From Uloborus plumipes (lineage: Eukaryota; Arthropoda; Arachnida; Araneae; Uloboridae), in contig JAXGGA010002043.1 in assembly GCA_038373865.1 (NCBI GenBank), forward strand, positions 1 to 64,000: 64,000 nucleotides of DNA. Reading direction: 5' to 3'. The position numbers were made by a program, and so were the translations under genes. How positions within the stretch are numbered: position 1 is the first letter of the stretch; the number at the start of each line of letters is the position of its first letter. The notes below the pieces were generated by a model that searched no databases, was not told where the DNA came from, and worked only from the letters and a program-made list of their open reading frames with translations. Below, piece after piece: positions 34,236-45,888 of this stretch.

Positions 34236-37200
34236 TAGTCCTGTAACTTTAGCATTTTTCTTCGGAATAATTTTAACCCGAAGTTTTTTTTTGACACAAA
34301 GCCTTTTCATGTCGTTCTAAGTAAAACCTCAAAAGTACCCGACATTATGCTGTACGCTTCCCCCATTTTTAAGGGGGGGAGCAGGGGGGCGAAAAATCTT
34401 GCTTTAAGTTTATAAGCAAGTTGGGTGTCTATTTTTGTGTATTTTTCACGCTGAGACGAATGAAAACAGTACCATGTTAATATAGTCAATAGTTTCTTAG
34501 TGAGGAGGGGTTTTTATGTAAAAAAAGTCACATGTGTCACATACGTAACCAAGAATGTTTTGCAGTAAAAAAATTTTATTAAGTGTTAACGTACATTAGA
34601 AAATATCATTAGAGCAGTAGACATACATCATTATATTATAAGGAAAAAAATTCTTTTTTGAAACTACAAAGTGTTGATAGTTTCTCTCACCTGTTCTTGG
34701 TTGTAGAAAACCTGTTCAGTACATTACAGATCTATCCCGTCCATCACTTCTATTTCTTCGGTACCAATGATAACATCACTTTCAAAGATTCCGTCCATTG
34801 GCGCAGCATTTAAGCAAGACTCCATGACAATTTTCACATGCTACAGAACAGTGTAGTTCCAACTTTCGGTATCCACACATAAACTTTTTAAAGGTACCTT
34901 CATCCATTGATAATTCTAACATTTCCATATCTTGTACAAACAAGTGGGCACTTTTGGCGTACAAAAAATGTCCCGCAGCATGGAAATAGGATAACATTCT
35001 CTTAATTGCAGTCAAATATGACATCCAATCACCTATCCTCTCAGCTCTTATAAACTCTTTGAGGATTAACACCATATCTAAATACTGGATCCATAATTGT
35101 GAAGTTGGTCCTCTGTGTTTCAAATTGGAACGTTCATTTTAAAATTTACTTTTCACATCACTAAGGATCCTCAATTCTTCCACCTCAGAAAATGAAAGTG
35201 TTTTATAAACTTCTTTGAGATAAATGTCCATGAATTTTTTTTCGTCACTAGTCAAAGGTAATTCACTGAAAATTATTTTAGACAGAGCTATTTGCAAAAG
35301 TGTATGAGCTCTAACAAGTCAAGAGTAAGCATATCTTGTCAATTGTCAACTGAATGAGAAGCATAAATAGTTACGCTTACTTCTTTGAGGTCACTTCCAG
35401 CCATGATAAAACCAATTGAACCGAGAAAAGACATGCACATGGGAAAACCACCAAGTCTCACAATTATTTTGGAGACCCGTGAATTTTTATCGGCTGAAAC
35501 AATAATTTCCCTTGCTTTAATAAATAGAGGTTGATCAAATGTTATAACACAGCTAGTGTGACCATATTTGAGATCATCTTCAAGATCATACAGCAATGTA
35601 CTGTAAATTGTGTCATAATTGCTTGGAGGATGGTTTATGAATGGTAAGTACATGACACGTGATTTATACTATTCTTCATGTTCTGTCAAAAGCTCCATAA
35701 ATTCACTCCACCCGGGAATTTGCTCATACAGAAGTGCTTCTTTGTAGGAAGTACAGAACCCTAAGCTTGACAAAATGTCTATCAGATGTCTGGAACCAAA
35801 GTATCTATGGAAATGAACAGTTACTCCAAGGAGGAGGGGTGATATGAATGACCAGGGACAAACTGCAGACACAATGGCATGACAGATAGCTGTGGATTTC
35901 TTTTGTAAAGGTTCTACAGTGCCTTTTCTATTTTTAATAACGATTTTTTCTATTAGAAATAACAATGACTTGGGTACACTGGTATTGATGTCAGAGAATA
36001 ATTTAGTACTGGGAGGATATGTATCTACCTCACATACTGCAGAGCGTATATCTTGACGAATGATCTCCGCTGCCTTCTCTGTGACTTTCAATCGTTCCTT
36101 TTCTGGATCAGATCCTCTATTTTCATACCATGCGTTGGATAACACACCATAATTTGTGTCTCGAAAGCATAGAATAATTGGTCCTTTCTCTTTGTTGGTA
36201 ATCACGAACCTATCACCGTACCGCTCAGCAAGTTTTTTCTTAATGGTTTTGTCATCAGGCTTCCAGTTTAAATCATTAAGTACGTCTTTTAGTTCAGAAA
36301 GGGTGAACTGATAATCATTTGTCTAAATGAAGGAATAAATCATATCCATAGCGTCAACTACACCCTGTTCTATTAGACGACCTGGAGGCACCTCTGATGC
36401 TTTCGTTGAAAATTTAACCAAGCAAGTAACATATCTGGCATCAGTTGCAACCAAACCAATTTCATAAATGATACGCTGCCTTACAATTTTCGCCCAATCA
36501 TCATTTCTCGTTTGTATCGTTCATCACAGTATTTTTGAATTAGAGTGTTGAAACCATTTTTATTTATTTTTCTTTTTTTCGGAACTCTTTGCACTTCTTC
36601 TTTTTTTTTACCACAACAGCTCCATCTCCACAAAAAAGCAACATTCTTTGAAATTAAAATACTATGCCATTCGCATTCTGGTTTTAGTAGGACTAGGTGA
36701 CGAGGTTGCTTCTTCAGCATCGCGTTTTCTTTTAAATGCTGCTGTTTTACGGATAGTCCCTACTGCAATCCACGTGAAGTTCAATTGAAGTCTTATTTGC
36801 GAACAATGAAACTTTTCCATCTTGTCTCTTGTGCTTTTATACAGTAAAGCGTTGCCACAAATTGCACACAACGTAGTCGTTTGAAGTACTACACACACGC
36901 AGGGAACACGTGTTTTAGAAACCGAGCACAGAATTTAACGTACTTCTGAGTAACGCGAACGATAAAACACTGACCCTTTAGACGACTGTATTAAGAGGGC
37001 TGGGAGGGGGGGGCACCTGCCCTTTAACCCCAAGCTGGCTCATTTTGATTTACGGATTTTGGTTCACGGACTTTTTTAAACAACACACTTCAAAAAATAA
37101 TTCTTTATTTTCCATAAAATCCCTTTAACTCAAAAAATATTTTAAAAGTTTAACTAGATTTTAATTTTTAGATGTACATATCAACTTTATTATCCTCCCA

Positions 37201-37454
37201 TTCGATTCAGCGTACAAAATACATAAAAAATGACACCCCTCTTGCCTAATATATATTGAAAATAACTTTTTTCGCTCTCCCTCAGTGCCCCCCCCCCAAA
37301 GGGTCGAAGCGTACATTAAAATATCGGGTACTTTTGAGGGGTCACTCACAATGGTATAACAAAGCTCTGTGCGAAGAAAAACTTTAGGTTAAAATTATTC
37401 CGAAGAAACACATTTGAAGAAACACATTCCGAAGAACACAAAGTGACTGGACTA
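34236..37454 (-). mobile_element. 3.2 kb DNA transposon with ~200 bp TIRs and a broken gene
   Basis: Ends TAGTCCTGTAACTTT (left) and, on the minus strand from the right, TAGTCCAGTCACTTT. The inverted similarity extends about 200 bp inward (for example CTTCGGAATAATTTTAACC and CCTCAAAAGTACCCGA in both TIRs). The flanks are AAT (34233-34235) and AAT (37455-37457). Copy 1 of the segmental duplication has a single AAT at 29246-29248, so this is a 3 bp target duplication. Superfamilies with 3 bp duplications include PIF/Harbinger, CACTA, Academ and Zator; I cannot choose among them. Confidence 0.85.
34782..36898 (-). pseudogene. Decayed transposon-encoded protein, unknown superfamily
   Basis: Open pieces run N- to C-terminal from right to left. 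They are 36898-36662 (with a CxxC, LCAICGN), 36720-36481, 36205-35669 (AICHAIVSAVCPWSFISPLL, FGSRHLIDILSSLGFC), 35653-35339 (LPFINHPPS, ITFDQPLFIKAREI, RLGGFPMCMSFLGSIG) and 35123-34782 (QYLDMVLILKEFIRAER, AKSAHLF, and four Cys near the end). The join at 35671 is a single in-frame TAG, whereas the joins at about 36700 and 35330-35125 need frameshifts. From memory, the FDQPL and RLGGF-MSFLGSIG motifs recur in long uncharacterised repeat-associated proteins of many invertebrates. Their presence between matched TIRs suggests a transposase, but no catalytic triad is proven. Confidence 0.6.
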
Positions 37455-38745
37455 AATATAAAGTGCCTTGTTTTAAATAAAAATTTATCCTTATATTACG
37501 GAAAATAAAGCTAAGCTAATAAAGCTTAGCTTTAGATAAGCAAATAAAGCTTTCAATTGTTAAGGTGTTACAAATGGTTCATTTTTTGCGTTTTTTAAAA
37601 CGAAGTTAAATTTTATGTTACTTCTTCTTACTTTTAATTCATTATTACTTTGGTCTCAGCTGTTCCATAATTATTCTTTTAAGTCTCAACCATTAAAATG
37701 ACTCTAAATTGATTTCAAAGCGTATTAGTTATATTTTTCTCCAGATTTCCTTTTTTCAATAATCAATATACTTTCCTTTATTAAATTACCTTTTGATTAT
37801 TTTTTAACTAATGTATTCGCACTTCCATTAAACCTTCTAATTAATCTTATCGTATAATCGTGTGTCCTTTACCTAAGCAGCAAGGGAAATTAATAACATC
37901 CCTTAAATCAAATTACTGTCCTAATAATGTTCCCCATGCTTCATTATAACAGGCAAATTCCTTCAGATTAATCAAAAGACTAAAGAAAAGAGTTTTAGCT
38001 AACTATTCCCACTAAGAGCTATCAGCTATAATTAAAGATTGGGAAAGAAAACTTACATCTTTAATATTTGAATTAGTCATTAAACGGTTGGATAGTTCCT
38101 TTTTATCGTTAAGATTTATTTTTTATCTTTATTTCCGACATCGTTTCTTTTCTTTTTATCTCTCTATTTACATCTATCTTTTATTTTTGCTCTTAGTTTG
38201 AGTTATGTTGCCGGAAATGGCTCCTTCCGAAAATTTAAGAAATAATAATTCCGAAATTTTTATTGCGTATGTAAACAAGACTTAAATGACCCTACTTACC
38301 TAATTAATCATCAGCAACATTTTTGAGACTATCACATCTTTTGACACTGATATGCGACAGCTCATTTGTTAAAATTTACATCGTGGTTCAATCATTTCAT
38401 CTTGGGAAAGGCGAAAAATTAACTGCAATTCAAAAATATTCCTGAAATGTTAATTTAAAGTGTACTGACATGCGTCAATGGCCGTTAGTATGAGAGAAGT
38501 GGACTGTATTAATTAAAAGAAATAATTTAATTTAAAGCCTACATAGTGGTAACATTGGTAGCAATGTCAAGAAAAAGAACAAAGTTATTAGCTTGACGAG
38601 AAAGCTCGTAATAGCAACTGTCCAGAAAAAGATTGCCCTGTTGCCAGTTAGTAAAACGAAAAGAGAAATAAACATTTGAGGCTCTCCTCAATTATGAAAA
38701 ACATTTAGATCTCCGACAACATCCATGTCTCCATTACCTTTCACC

Positions 38746-39662
38746 GTAAAATCTTAAATTACTTTAAATTTGTACTGTAGACAAAGGGAAATATGTGCAA
38801 TAGAAATGATAGAAGAGCTAGAAATGCTGCCAAACCAGATATTCTCAATTTCTTGTTCAGTTGGTGGGAAACCATAGTAATTTTCTTGTCATCCCCATTG
38901 CGAAAACAATGAAATCTTATTAGCATTTCCCTACATTTTAACACTATTTATGGGTGATTCTACAAAAATGGGCAAATTTGGGTTCCATACTCATTGCTCT
39001 TTTAGTTTTTAATTTAATAAAAAACTATTTTGGAAACATTTTATGCGTCTTTTGTTCTATAATTCTGATTATCAACAAAGTCAATAATTAATTATTATTC
39101 AGTTAAAAACAAAATATTACATTGAAATGTCATCTACATGCCCTGTCCCATAGGGGCAATTTTCAAAATCAATGGAATATAGATTTAAAAAAAATAAGTC
39201 TTTTTTTTTTTTTCTCAAGAGTGTTTTGTTCATACGTGTGAATGTGTGCAAGATGTAAATCACAAAAAAAAAATAATAATAATGTGAAAATAATATATCT
39301 AAAAGTTATTCTAAACTTTGTCCCAGCGATTATCAGTCATCCACATGTCTGAAAAGTACAAATATTTTTCTCTGAAGTGTTTTATTTCAAAATCTAGCAA
39401 CACATCTTAAAATAAAGCATGGAACTTTGTTATTCCTGGCTAAAGATTAATTTTGCTGTTCTGCAATTACTTTTTGATAAAAAGCAAGCTAAACTCAACT
39501 TTCAAGGCAAGTGTTTTTCATCTTTGTCATTAATATGGCCTACAAAATGCAAGTAAAATGTATATGTAAAAATATTTTGATGTTGAATAGTCCTAAATCT
39601 TACATTTGTAGGTTCTTATTCGAAGTTAAGCCGAAAAATATTCAGATATGAGTTTTTGAGAA
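38746..39662. other. Non-coding stretch left of hammerhead element C
   Basis: AT-rich sequence; words like CCACATG and ATGCCC recur here and again at 40265-40460, so the two sides may be one older repeat split by the insertion at 39677. No frame is convincing. Confidence 0.4.
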
Positions 39663-39676
39663 CATATTACTTGTGT

Positions 39677-40243
39677 AAAGCAATAAGTAACCGCCCCTAA
39701 GCAAGGGTTAAGACAGAAACATGCAATACACCGCCAACTCGGCTATTTCGATCCATGGACAGTTGTTTCGAGCTTATTATGCTCTCATCAGCATGGAATA
39801 CGAAAGTAGTCGAGTTGGAGGCAAGTAGTCGAGTTGGAGGCTCTTATAAACCAAAGAGAGCTAAAAAAAAAAACTGGTAGCGAATGTGAAATTAGAATAC
39901 CAGCGAGCGACCGCACTTGGTACGGTACAACTCGTAATTATTTTTAGGCGGAGCTCTAGGTATAAAGCAGCAAGTAACTGCCCCTAAGCAAGGGCTAAGG
40001 CAGAAACATGCAATACACCGCCAATGTACCTTGAGCTCTGCCTAAAATAATTTACGAGTTGTACCGTACTAAGTGCGGTGGCTCGCTGGTATTCTAATTT
40101 CACATTACTACCAGTTTTTTTTTTTTTTGCTCTCTTTGCTTTATAAGAGGATTTTAGCCTCCAACTCGACTACTTTCGTATTCCATGCTGATGAGAGCCT
40201 AATAGTGTTCATGGATCGAAATAGCCGAGTTGGCGGTGTATTT
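39677..40243 (-). mobile_element. Hammerhead-family C element, 567 bp, 14 bp target duplication
   Basis: It is flanked by CATATTACTTGTGT at 39663-39676 and 40244-40257. It has a minus-strand unit of about 287 bp (39677-39963), the beginning of a second tandem unit (39964-40023, repeating CTAAGCAAGGG and CAGAAACATGCAATACACCG) and then an inverted partial copy (about 40024-40243). A tandem start combined with an inverted partial copy and a variable-length target duplication resembles the pseudo-LTR layout of Penelope-like elements, and retrozymes derived from them. No protein is encoded. Confidence 0.8.
39753..39796 (-). ncRNA. Hammerhead ribozyme, family C (complete core)
   Basis: On the minus strand: CCATG (39796-39792), CTGATGA core (39791-39785), stem II GAGC/GCTC with loop ATAATAA (39784-39770), GAAA (39769-39766), one C-G pair plus the conserved A-U pair closing loop AACT as stem III, cleavage base C at 39758, and then CATGG (39757-39753) pairing with CCATG. 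All invariant hammerhead positions are present. Predicted self-cleavage lies between 39758 and 39757. The inverted copy at 40183-40214 keeps CCATG-CTGATGA-GAGC and CATGG but has lost 17 bases including GAAA. Confidence 0.8.
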
Positions 40244-40257
40244 CATATTACTTGTGT

Positions 40258-40952
40258 TTTGTCATTCACATGCCCTTTTTCTAATGTAATTCACATGCTC
40301 CAGTATGAGACACGTGGATGAATCAAAAGCCAAACCAACAATTTTTTAAAATTTTGTCTAACAGTTTACAGGTTAAAAAATTTCATTAATATACCTATTG
40401 TGTATGTGTTATTCACATACTTATTGTGTTATTCACATACCCAGTGTGTCATCCACATGTCCTTTTCTATTATTCACATATGCCTTCAAAAAAGTAAAAA
40501 TCCAAAAATCCAATAAAATACAAACATTTAAGCTCTTCTGATATTCTATTTTAATTATGCAACTTATAAAGCACTTTGCTGATTTTTTTCAGATTTTTAA
40601 TTTTAAATTATATTTTTGAAAAAAGAAAAAAAATATATATATATATATAATATGTAACATTTTTAATACCCATCAGAGAAATCTTCCACATGGGGGAGAC
40701 TCCCTCCCCCTTATATGCGAGAACTATCCTGTCATAAGGCAAACTGTTTATTTCTTAAGTATTTTTTTTTAATTGTTTTCTATTTCTAAAAATATTTCAG
40801 TAAATAATGGTCTGTTTCAATCAAGAAATTTGCTACACTTGAGGACAGTAAATTTTGACTTAAACAAAAATACTATCATTTATTTTCAGATATGTGAAAA
40901 TAAAAATTCTAACAAATTTCTATTTTAATATGGATTTATTCGGTAAATTAGT
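40258..40952. other. Non-coding stretch with recurring TATTCACATAC words
   Basis: Several CACATAC/CACATGC words (40265-40470), an A-rich TA run at 40633-40652, and otherwise nothing recognisable. Confidence 0.4.
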
Positions 40953-41088
40953 CAACGCAAGTGAATAAACTCGCATGTGAATACGCATGTGCAACGCATG
41001 TGAATAAACTCGCATGTGAATACGCATGTGCAACGCATGTGAATAAACTCGCATGTGAATACGCATGTGCAACGCATGTGAATAAATC
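40953..41088. repeat. 39 bp minisatellite, ~3.4 copies
   Basis: The unit is GTGAATAAACTCGCATGTGA followed by ATACGCATGTGCAACGCAT. It repeats almost without change, and because 39 is a multiple of three it yields a repetitive open frame that is not evidence of a gene. Confidence 0.9.
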
Positions 41089-41552
41089 TAGCTATAATTT
41101 CTTTATATTTTACTCTCTTCGTTTAAAACTGCAAAAAATTATAAAGTTTATTTTTAATCCGAAACTTTAAACTAAAAAACCGTACAAAAATGAGAATGGC
41201 AGGTGGATTTTCCATTTTTTTTATTTGAATCTCTGCAAAGATATGAAAATAAACCAAAAAATACTTCGTCGAAACATTTTTAAGGTAATGATAATTATTC
41301 AGAAACGCATAATTAATTTTGCTAGCGCTTTAGAAAAATCCATAAGACACGCAAGTTTCTACACATCAACCTTTAACAAATTGCCTGATGCAAAGAATGA
41401 TGGTGCGTTCTTAGATTTCGTGTTTGAAATTGCGGAATATAGAGCATAGAAGTTTTCGTTTTTCAGTAAAGAAAATTGAAATAATGCTTTAAATACTTCC
41501 GAAAGAGAACACGTACCTTAAAAACCGGTGATTATTTTCCTTTCAAACTAAT

Positions 41553-41561
41553 ACACACACA

Positions 41562-41608
<47 letters not shown>

Positions 41609-41610
41609 CC
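41553..41610. repeat. (AC)n/(TG)n microsatellite ending in CG repeats
   Basis: A short AC run, then about 20 TG units, then CGCGCGC. The junction forms a small inverted repeat. Confidence 0.9.
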
Positions 41611-42592
41611 ACGGAGAAGAAAATATAAACAAATGTTAGTGACGAGTTTGAGTAGACAGGAAAGTATATATCAAACGTAACACTTTTATTTTACTGCACG
41701 TTTGAATAAAAAGTTGATTATTTCAGTTAGAAAATTGCGCGAAAAATATTTTATATACTTTTAACTCAGCAAAAGCGTAATTTCAATTTAAATATAGGAT
41801 GCATTGAAACTAAAAAATAAAGCTGAAAATATCGTTAAAAGATGGTAACATCCCTAAACTTGCAGAAATAGTAATAAGAATAGCTTTCGAGGTTAAATTA
41901 ATAAACCTATTCAAAAATATTTAGTGCATAGAAAGTAAGACGTAATCAGTTATGTAGGTTATCCATTACAATCTTGTGTATAAGTTTATTTGTAATTTGT
42001 GTTATTTTTTTCATATTTATATGTAGGCTTGTTTTGGTATAGATATATGGGGCTCAAATTTATATATTTTGGAAAATATGTTATGCGGTTGTTTGAAAAT
42101 ATTTGTTCTTTACTTATATGAAAAAACATACTTCTAAATGTGTTGAGGGAGCAAGGCCTAATTTATCACTATTTAGATTTTATCTTACATCGTATTGTCT
42201 TTTTACTACATTATAAACTACTTATAAACCACGCTATAATTACTGACCAAGATTTTGCATAGAAACCTCAAATGCTCCGTGTGAGTTATGGTGGTGATAA
42301 AAGAGTGAAAGTGGTGTGAATAGATAGCATGTGATGCCTTTATCAGAAGTAGCAATGCAATGGCAATATGAGCATCACATTTTGTTGTAAAGAAGTATAT
42401 TCGAAATAGTGAGTTTTTTATTACTACTTAGTAAGAACTTCGGTTAGTAAGAAGTCTGGTTCCATTTATGTGTTTCACACAAAATGCCACTTAGTGTACC
42501 AATTATCACTACAATCGCTTACTCTTTTCAGAACAATCTACTATTAAATAGTTTTGAATAGTAAACACTTCATTTTACAGAATTTACCCAAA
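41611..42592. other. Non-coding stretch, nothing recognised
   Basis: AT-rich sequence with only short random frames and no TIR pairs seen. Confidence 0.5.
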
Positions 42593-42803
42593 ACTTTTCC
42601 TACTAAAGTTTACAAATACCTTTGTGCTAAAGATGTACAGAAAATAAACAACGTTACAATGCACAAATGAGCAGGGATACTGCAGACACGTGTTTCGGCG
42701 TTACAAGGAACGCCTTTGTCAATGCAAAAAAGTTGTGAGCTTATGGATGCACAGACATCCGACAAAAGTCGGATGTCTGTGCATCCATAAGCTCACAACT
42801 TTT

Positions 42804-42851
42804 TTGCATTGACAAAGGCGTTCCTTGTAACGCCGAAACACGTGTCTGCAG
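42804..42851 (+). ncRNA. Degenerate hammerhead ribozyme motif, family B
   Basis: Stem I UUGCA/UGCAG, stem II GGCGTT-CCTTGT-AACGCC (42817-42834), GAAA (42835-42838), stem III C-ACGT-G plus the A-U pair, and cleavage base C at 42846 are all in hammerhead order. The first core segment reads TTGACAA (42809-42815) instead of CUGANGA, so the C and the second G are lost and the motif is probably inactive. The mirror arm (42680-42727, minus strand) carries exactly the same motif and the same changes. Confidence 0.5.
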
Positions 42852-42879
42852 TATCCCTGCTCATTTGTGCATTGTAACG

Positions 42880-45800
42880 GGGTCAATCCATGTCAAATCA
42901 CCCAGGAAAACGGGATTTTGTAACCCATGTCCTCGGATTTTGATAAAACTTGGTGTATTTAATATTTTTATGGTGGTAAGTAACCATATGAATTCTTTTG
43001 CCCATATGTGATCTGGTTTTTGTTTTACAGGTCGTCAAACTTTTCAAAAAATTGCATTTTCTGTCAACCGCTAAGCCTAATCTGCATGTATACATATCTT
43101 TTCAGTAAATTGTGACGTGTGCAGAAATCTTTCAATATTTCCAAAATTTCTCAGATATGTTGCTGAAAGTATGAGGATTTAATAAAAAATACTTGAAATT
43201 TATATAATATAATTTTGTTTGAATAAAATTTGAATAAACTACGACAAGCATTTTTTTTCTTGTGCAAAACATGAGTTTACTTAAGTGGCATTTCACGAAA
43301 AGGCGGAGGTACTATTCAATAATGGAAGCATTCAAAATGAGCCTGAAGGTGTGTTCTATCATTGCAAAGAATAAAATTAGTGGTTTTTTTCGTTTTCTTG
43401 TTGCTGTTGCACAATATACACATTTCAGTATCAAAATTTTTGAAAAAAAGTTCTAGTCATTTTCCTAACCTAAATTTCACTGAAAAGCAAACATACCTTT
43501 ATTTTTAAGTGTATTTACAGCCCTATTATGCTACTTAAAAATCATCTTAATCCCTTATTAAGCAGAAAGAAAAGTGAGAAATAATTTATGACTCCCAAAT
43601 TCAGTTGTTAAGTTCAGCAAAATATCAGATGTAGAAAAAAGATGTGCAAAACATGAATTCACTTTAGTAGCTTTTTATGAAGAGGCGGAGGTCATATTCA
43701 ATATTAGAAGCATTCGAAATAAACCTAAAGGTGTGTTCTATCATTGCAAAGAACAGAATTAGTGGCTTTTTTCTTTTTTTTTTTTTTTTGCTATTGCACA
43801 ATATATACATTTCAGTACCAACATTTTTGAAAAAAGTTCTAGTCATTTCCTAACTTAATTTTCAATATTTTTTGTGTAAAAGAAGCATAGCTCATGCTTT
43901 TGTAGCATAAAAACGTATTATATTTATTTTTAATGATTTATAATTGTATTGAATGTGCGAAGAAGAGATAGGATAGCACAATCTTTGAAGAAAAAATAAC
44001 AATGAAAAATATGAGTTTCCGAATATTATCGGATTGTTTGTCTTTGAAGTGTTTGTGTGATCCTGTTTTCAGCAAATTTAAGGAATATTCTGTTTGATAT
44101 TTTAACGCTCGACCTTCCTTGCATTTCCGACGTCGGACAGTACTTGTTGAAGTCACGTTATCATGAAATATTCGGAATACTTATTTTGTACATATTCAAT
44201 CTCCTTTTGAAGAGAATAGTAACATCTTCCAGAATCTTATGTTACGGACCGTTTGACGTAGTTATTTCATCTAACATCTTACCATTTCTTGGTTATAGTA
44301 AAGATAATAGTCCTTTCTTAGGTAAAAGATAGTCTTGCTTCAAATCCAGCATAGTCACTTACTTGAAAATTTTCAATTTTTTTCTTTTAAACTCCAATAG
44401 CAAGTGTCGAAAGCTGTATTTGCTCTTAACTGGATGCTGAAATTTCTAGTTTATTTTTATTGAATTATGTCTGTCCGGGGCTCTAGCTTTTTAATTATCT
44501 CCTATTATTATTTATCAGCGCAAACCAACCTTCCTGATAAGCGAATCCAATGAAAAACAAACAAACCAAAATAGAAAACCCACTCACATTCTTTATCCCT
44601 CTTATCACTATGACCCATATTTTGATAAAATAAGAAGAGACCTGATACATGCGCAAATGCAAGGAAGGTTGAGCGTTAAAATATCAAACAGTATATTCCT
44701 TAAATTTGTTGAAAACAGGATCACACAACACTTCAAAGACAAACAATCCGATAATATTCAGAAACTCACATTTTTAATTATTGTTTTTACTTTAAAGATT
44801 GTGCTATCCTATCTCTTCTTCGCACATTCAATACAATTATAATTCATTAAAACTAAATATAATACGTTTTTATGCTACACAAGAATGAACAATGCTTCTT
44901 TTACGCAAAAAATATTGAAAATTTAGTTAGGAAAATGACTAGAACTTTTTTCAAAAATGTTGGTACTGAAATGTGTATATTGTGCAATAGCAACAAGAAA
45001 ACGAAAAAAAGCCACTAATTTTATTCTTTGCAATTATAGAACACACCTTTCGGTTTATTTCGAATGCTTCTATTATTGAATATGACCTCAGCCTCTTCAT
45101 AGAAAGCTACTAAAGTAAATTCATGTTTTGCACATCTTTTTTCTACATCTGATATTTTGCTGAACTTAACAACTGAATTTGGGAGTCATAAATTATTTCT
45201 CACTTTTCTTTCTGCTTAATAAGGGATTAAGATGATTTTTAAGTAGCATAATAGGGCTGTAAATATACTTAAAAATAAAGGTATGTTTGCTTTTCAGTGA
45301 AATTTAGGTTAGGAAAATGACTAGAACTTTTTTTCAAAAATTTTGATACTGAAATGCGTATGTTGTGCAACAGCAACGAGAAAACGAAAAAAACCACTAA
45401 TTTTATTCTTTGCAATGATAGAACACACCTTCAGGCTGATTTCGAATGCTTCCATTATTGAATAGGACCTCCGCCTTTTCGTGAAATGCCACTTAAGTAA
45501 ACTCATGTTTTGCACAAGAAAAAAAATGCTTGTCGTAGTTTATTCAAATTTTATTCAAACAAAATTATATTATATACATTTCAAGTATTTTTTTATTAAA
45601 TCCTCATACTTTCAGCAACATAGCTGAGATTTTTTGGAAATATTGAAAGATTTCTGCACCCGTCACAATTTACTGAAGAGATACGTATACATGCAGATTA
45701 GGCTTAGCGGTTGACAGAAAATGCAAATTTTTGAAAAGTTTAACGGCCTGTAAAACAAAAACCAGATCACATATGGGCAAAAGAATTCATATGGTTACTT

Positions 45801-45888
45801 ACCACCATAAAAATATTAAATACACCAAATTTTATCAAAATCCGTGGACATGGGTTACATGACCGGGTGAACTGACGTGGAATGACCC
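42880..45888. mobile_element. 3.0 kb fold-back element with 4 bp target duplication
   Basis: AACG at 42876-42879 and 45889-45892 flanks ends GGGTCAATCCATGTCAAATC and (right end, minus strand) GGGTCATTCCACGTCAGTTC. The arms are about 1.25 kb each (42880 to ~44129, ~44652 to 45888) with a spacer of about 520 bp. Each arm contains an internal direct duplication of about 210 bp (43261-43467 and 43643-43855 on the left). The uninterrupted target is visible in the family B copy at 21547-21785. Similar 64-codon frames at 43262-43456 and 45321-45515 simply reflect the arm identity. Four-base duplications occur in Sola-type elements, but placement is not established. Confidence 0.8.

Larger units (their letters stand above)
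32897..38745. repeat. Segmental duplication, copy 2 (split by a transposon)
   Basis: This is a direct copy of 27919-30530: 32897-34235 matches the first part and 37455-38489 the second, with a further match at 38683-38745. The break at 34235/37455 is exactly where the 3.2 kb element sits. Differences from copy 1 are scattered substitutions and small indels, so the duplication is not recent. Confidence 0.85.

Noticed and set aside
43262..45515. Two nearly identical 64-codon frames on opposite strands
   Set aside because: They are mirror images in the two arms of the 3 kb fold-back. Similarity reflects arm identity, not selection on a protein.
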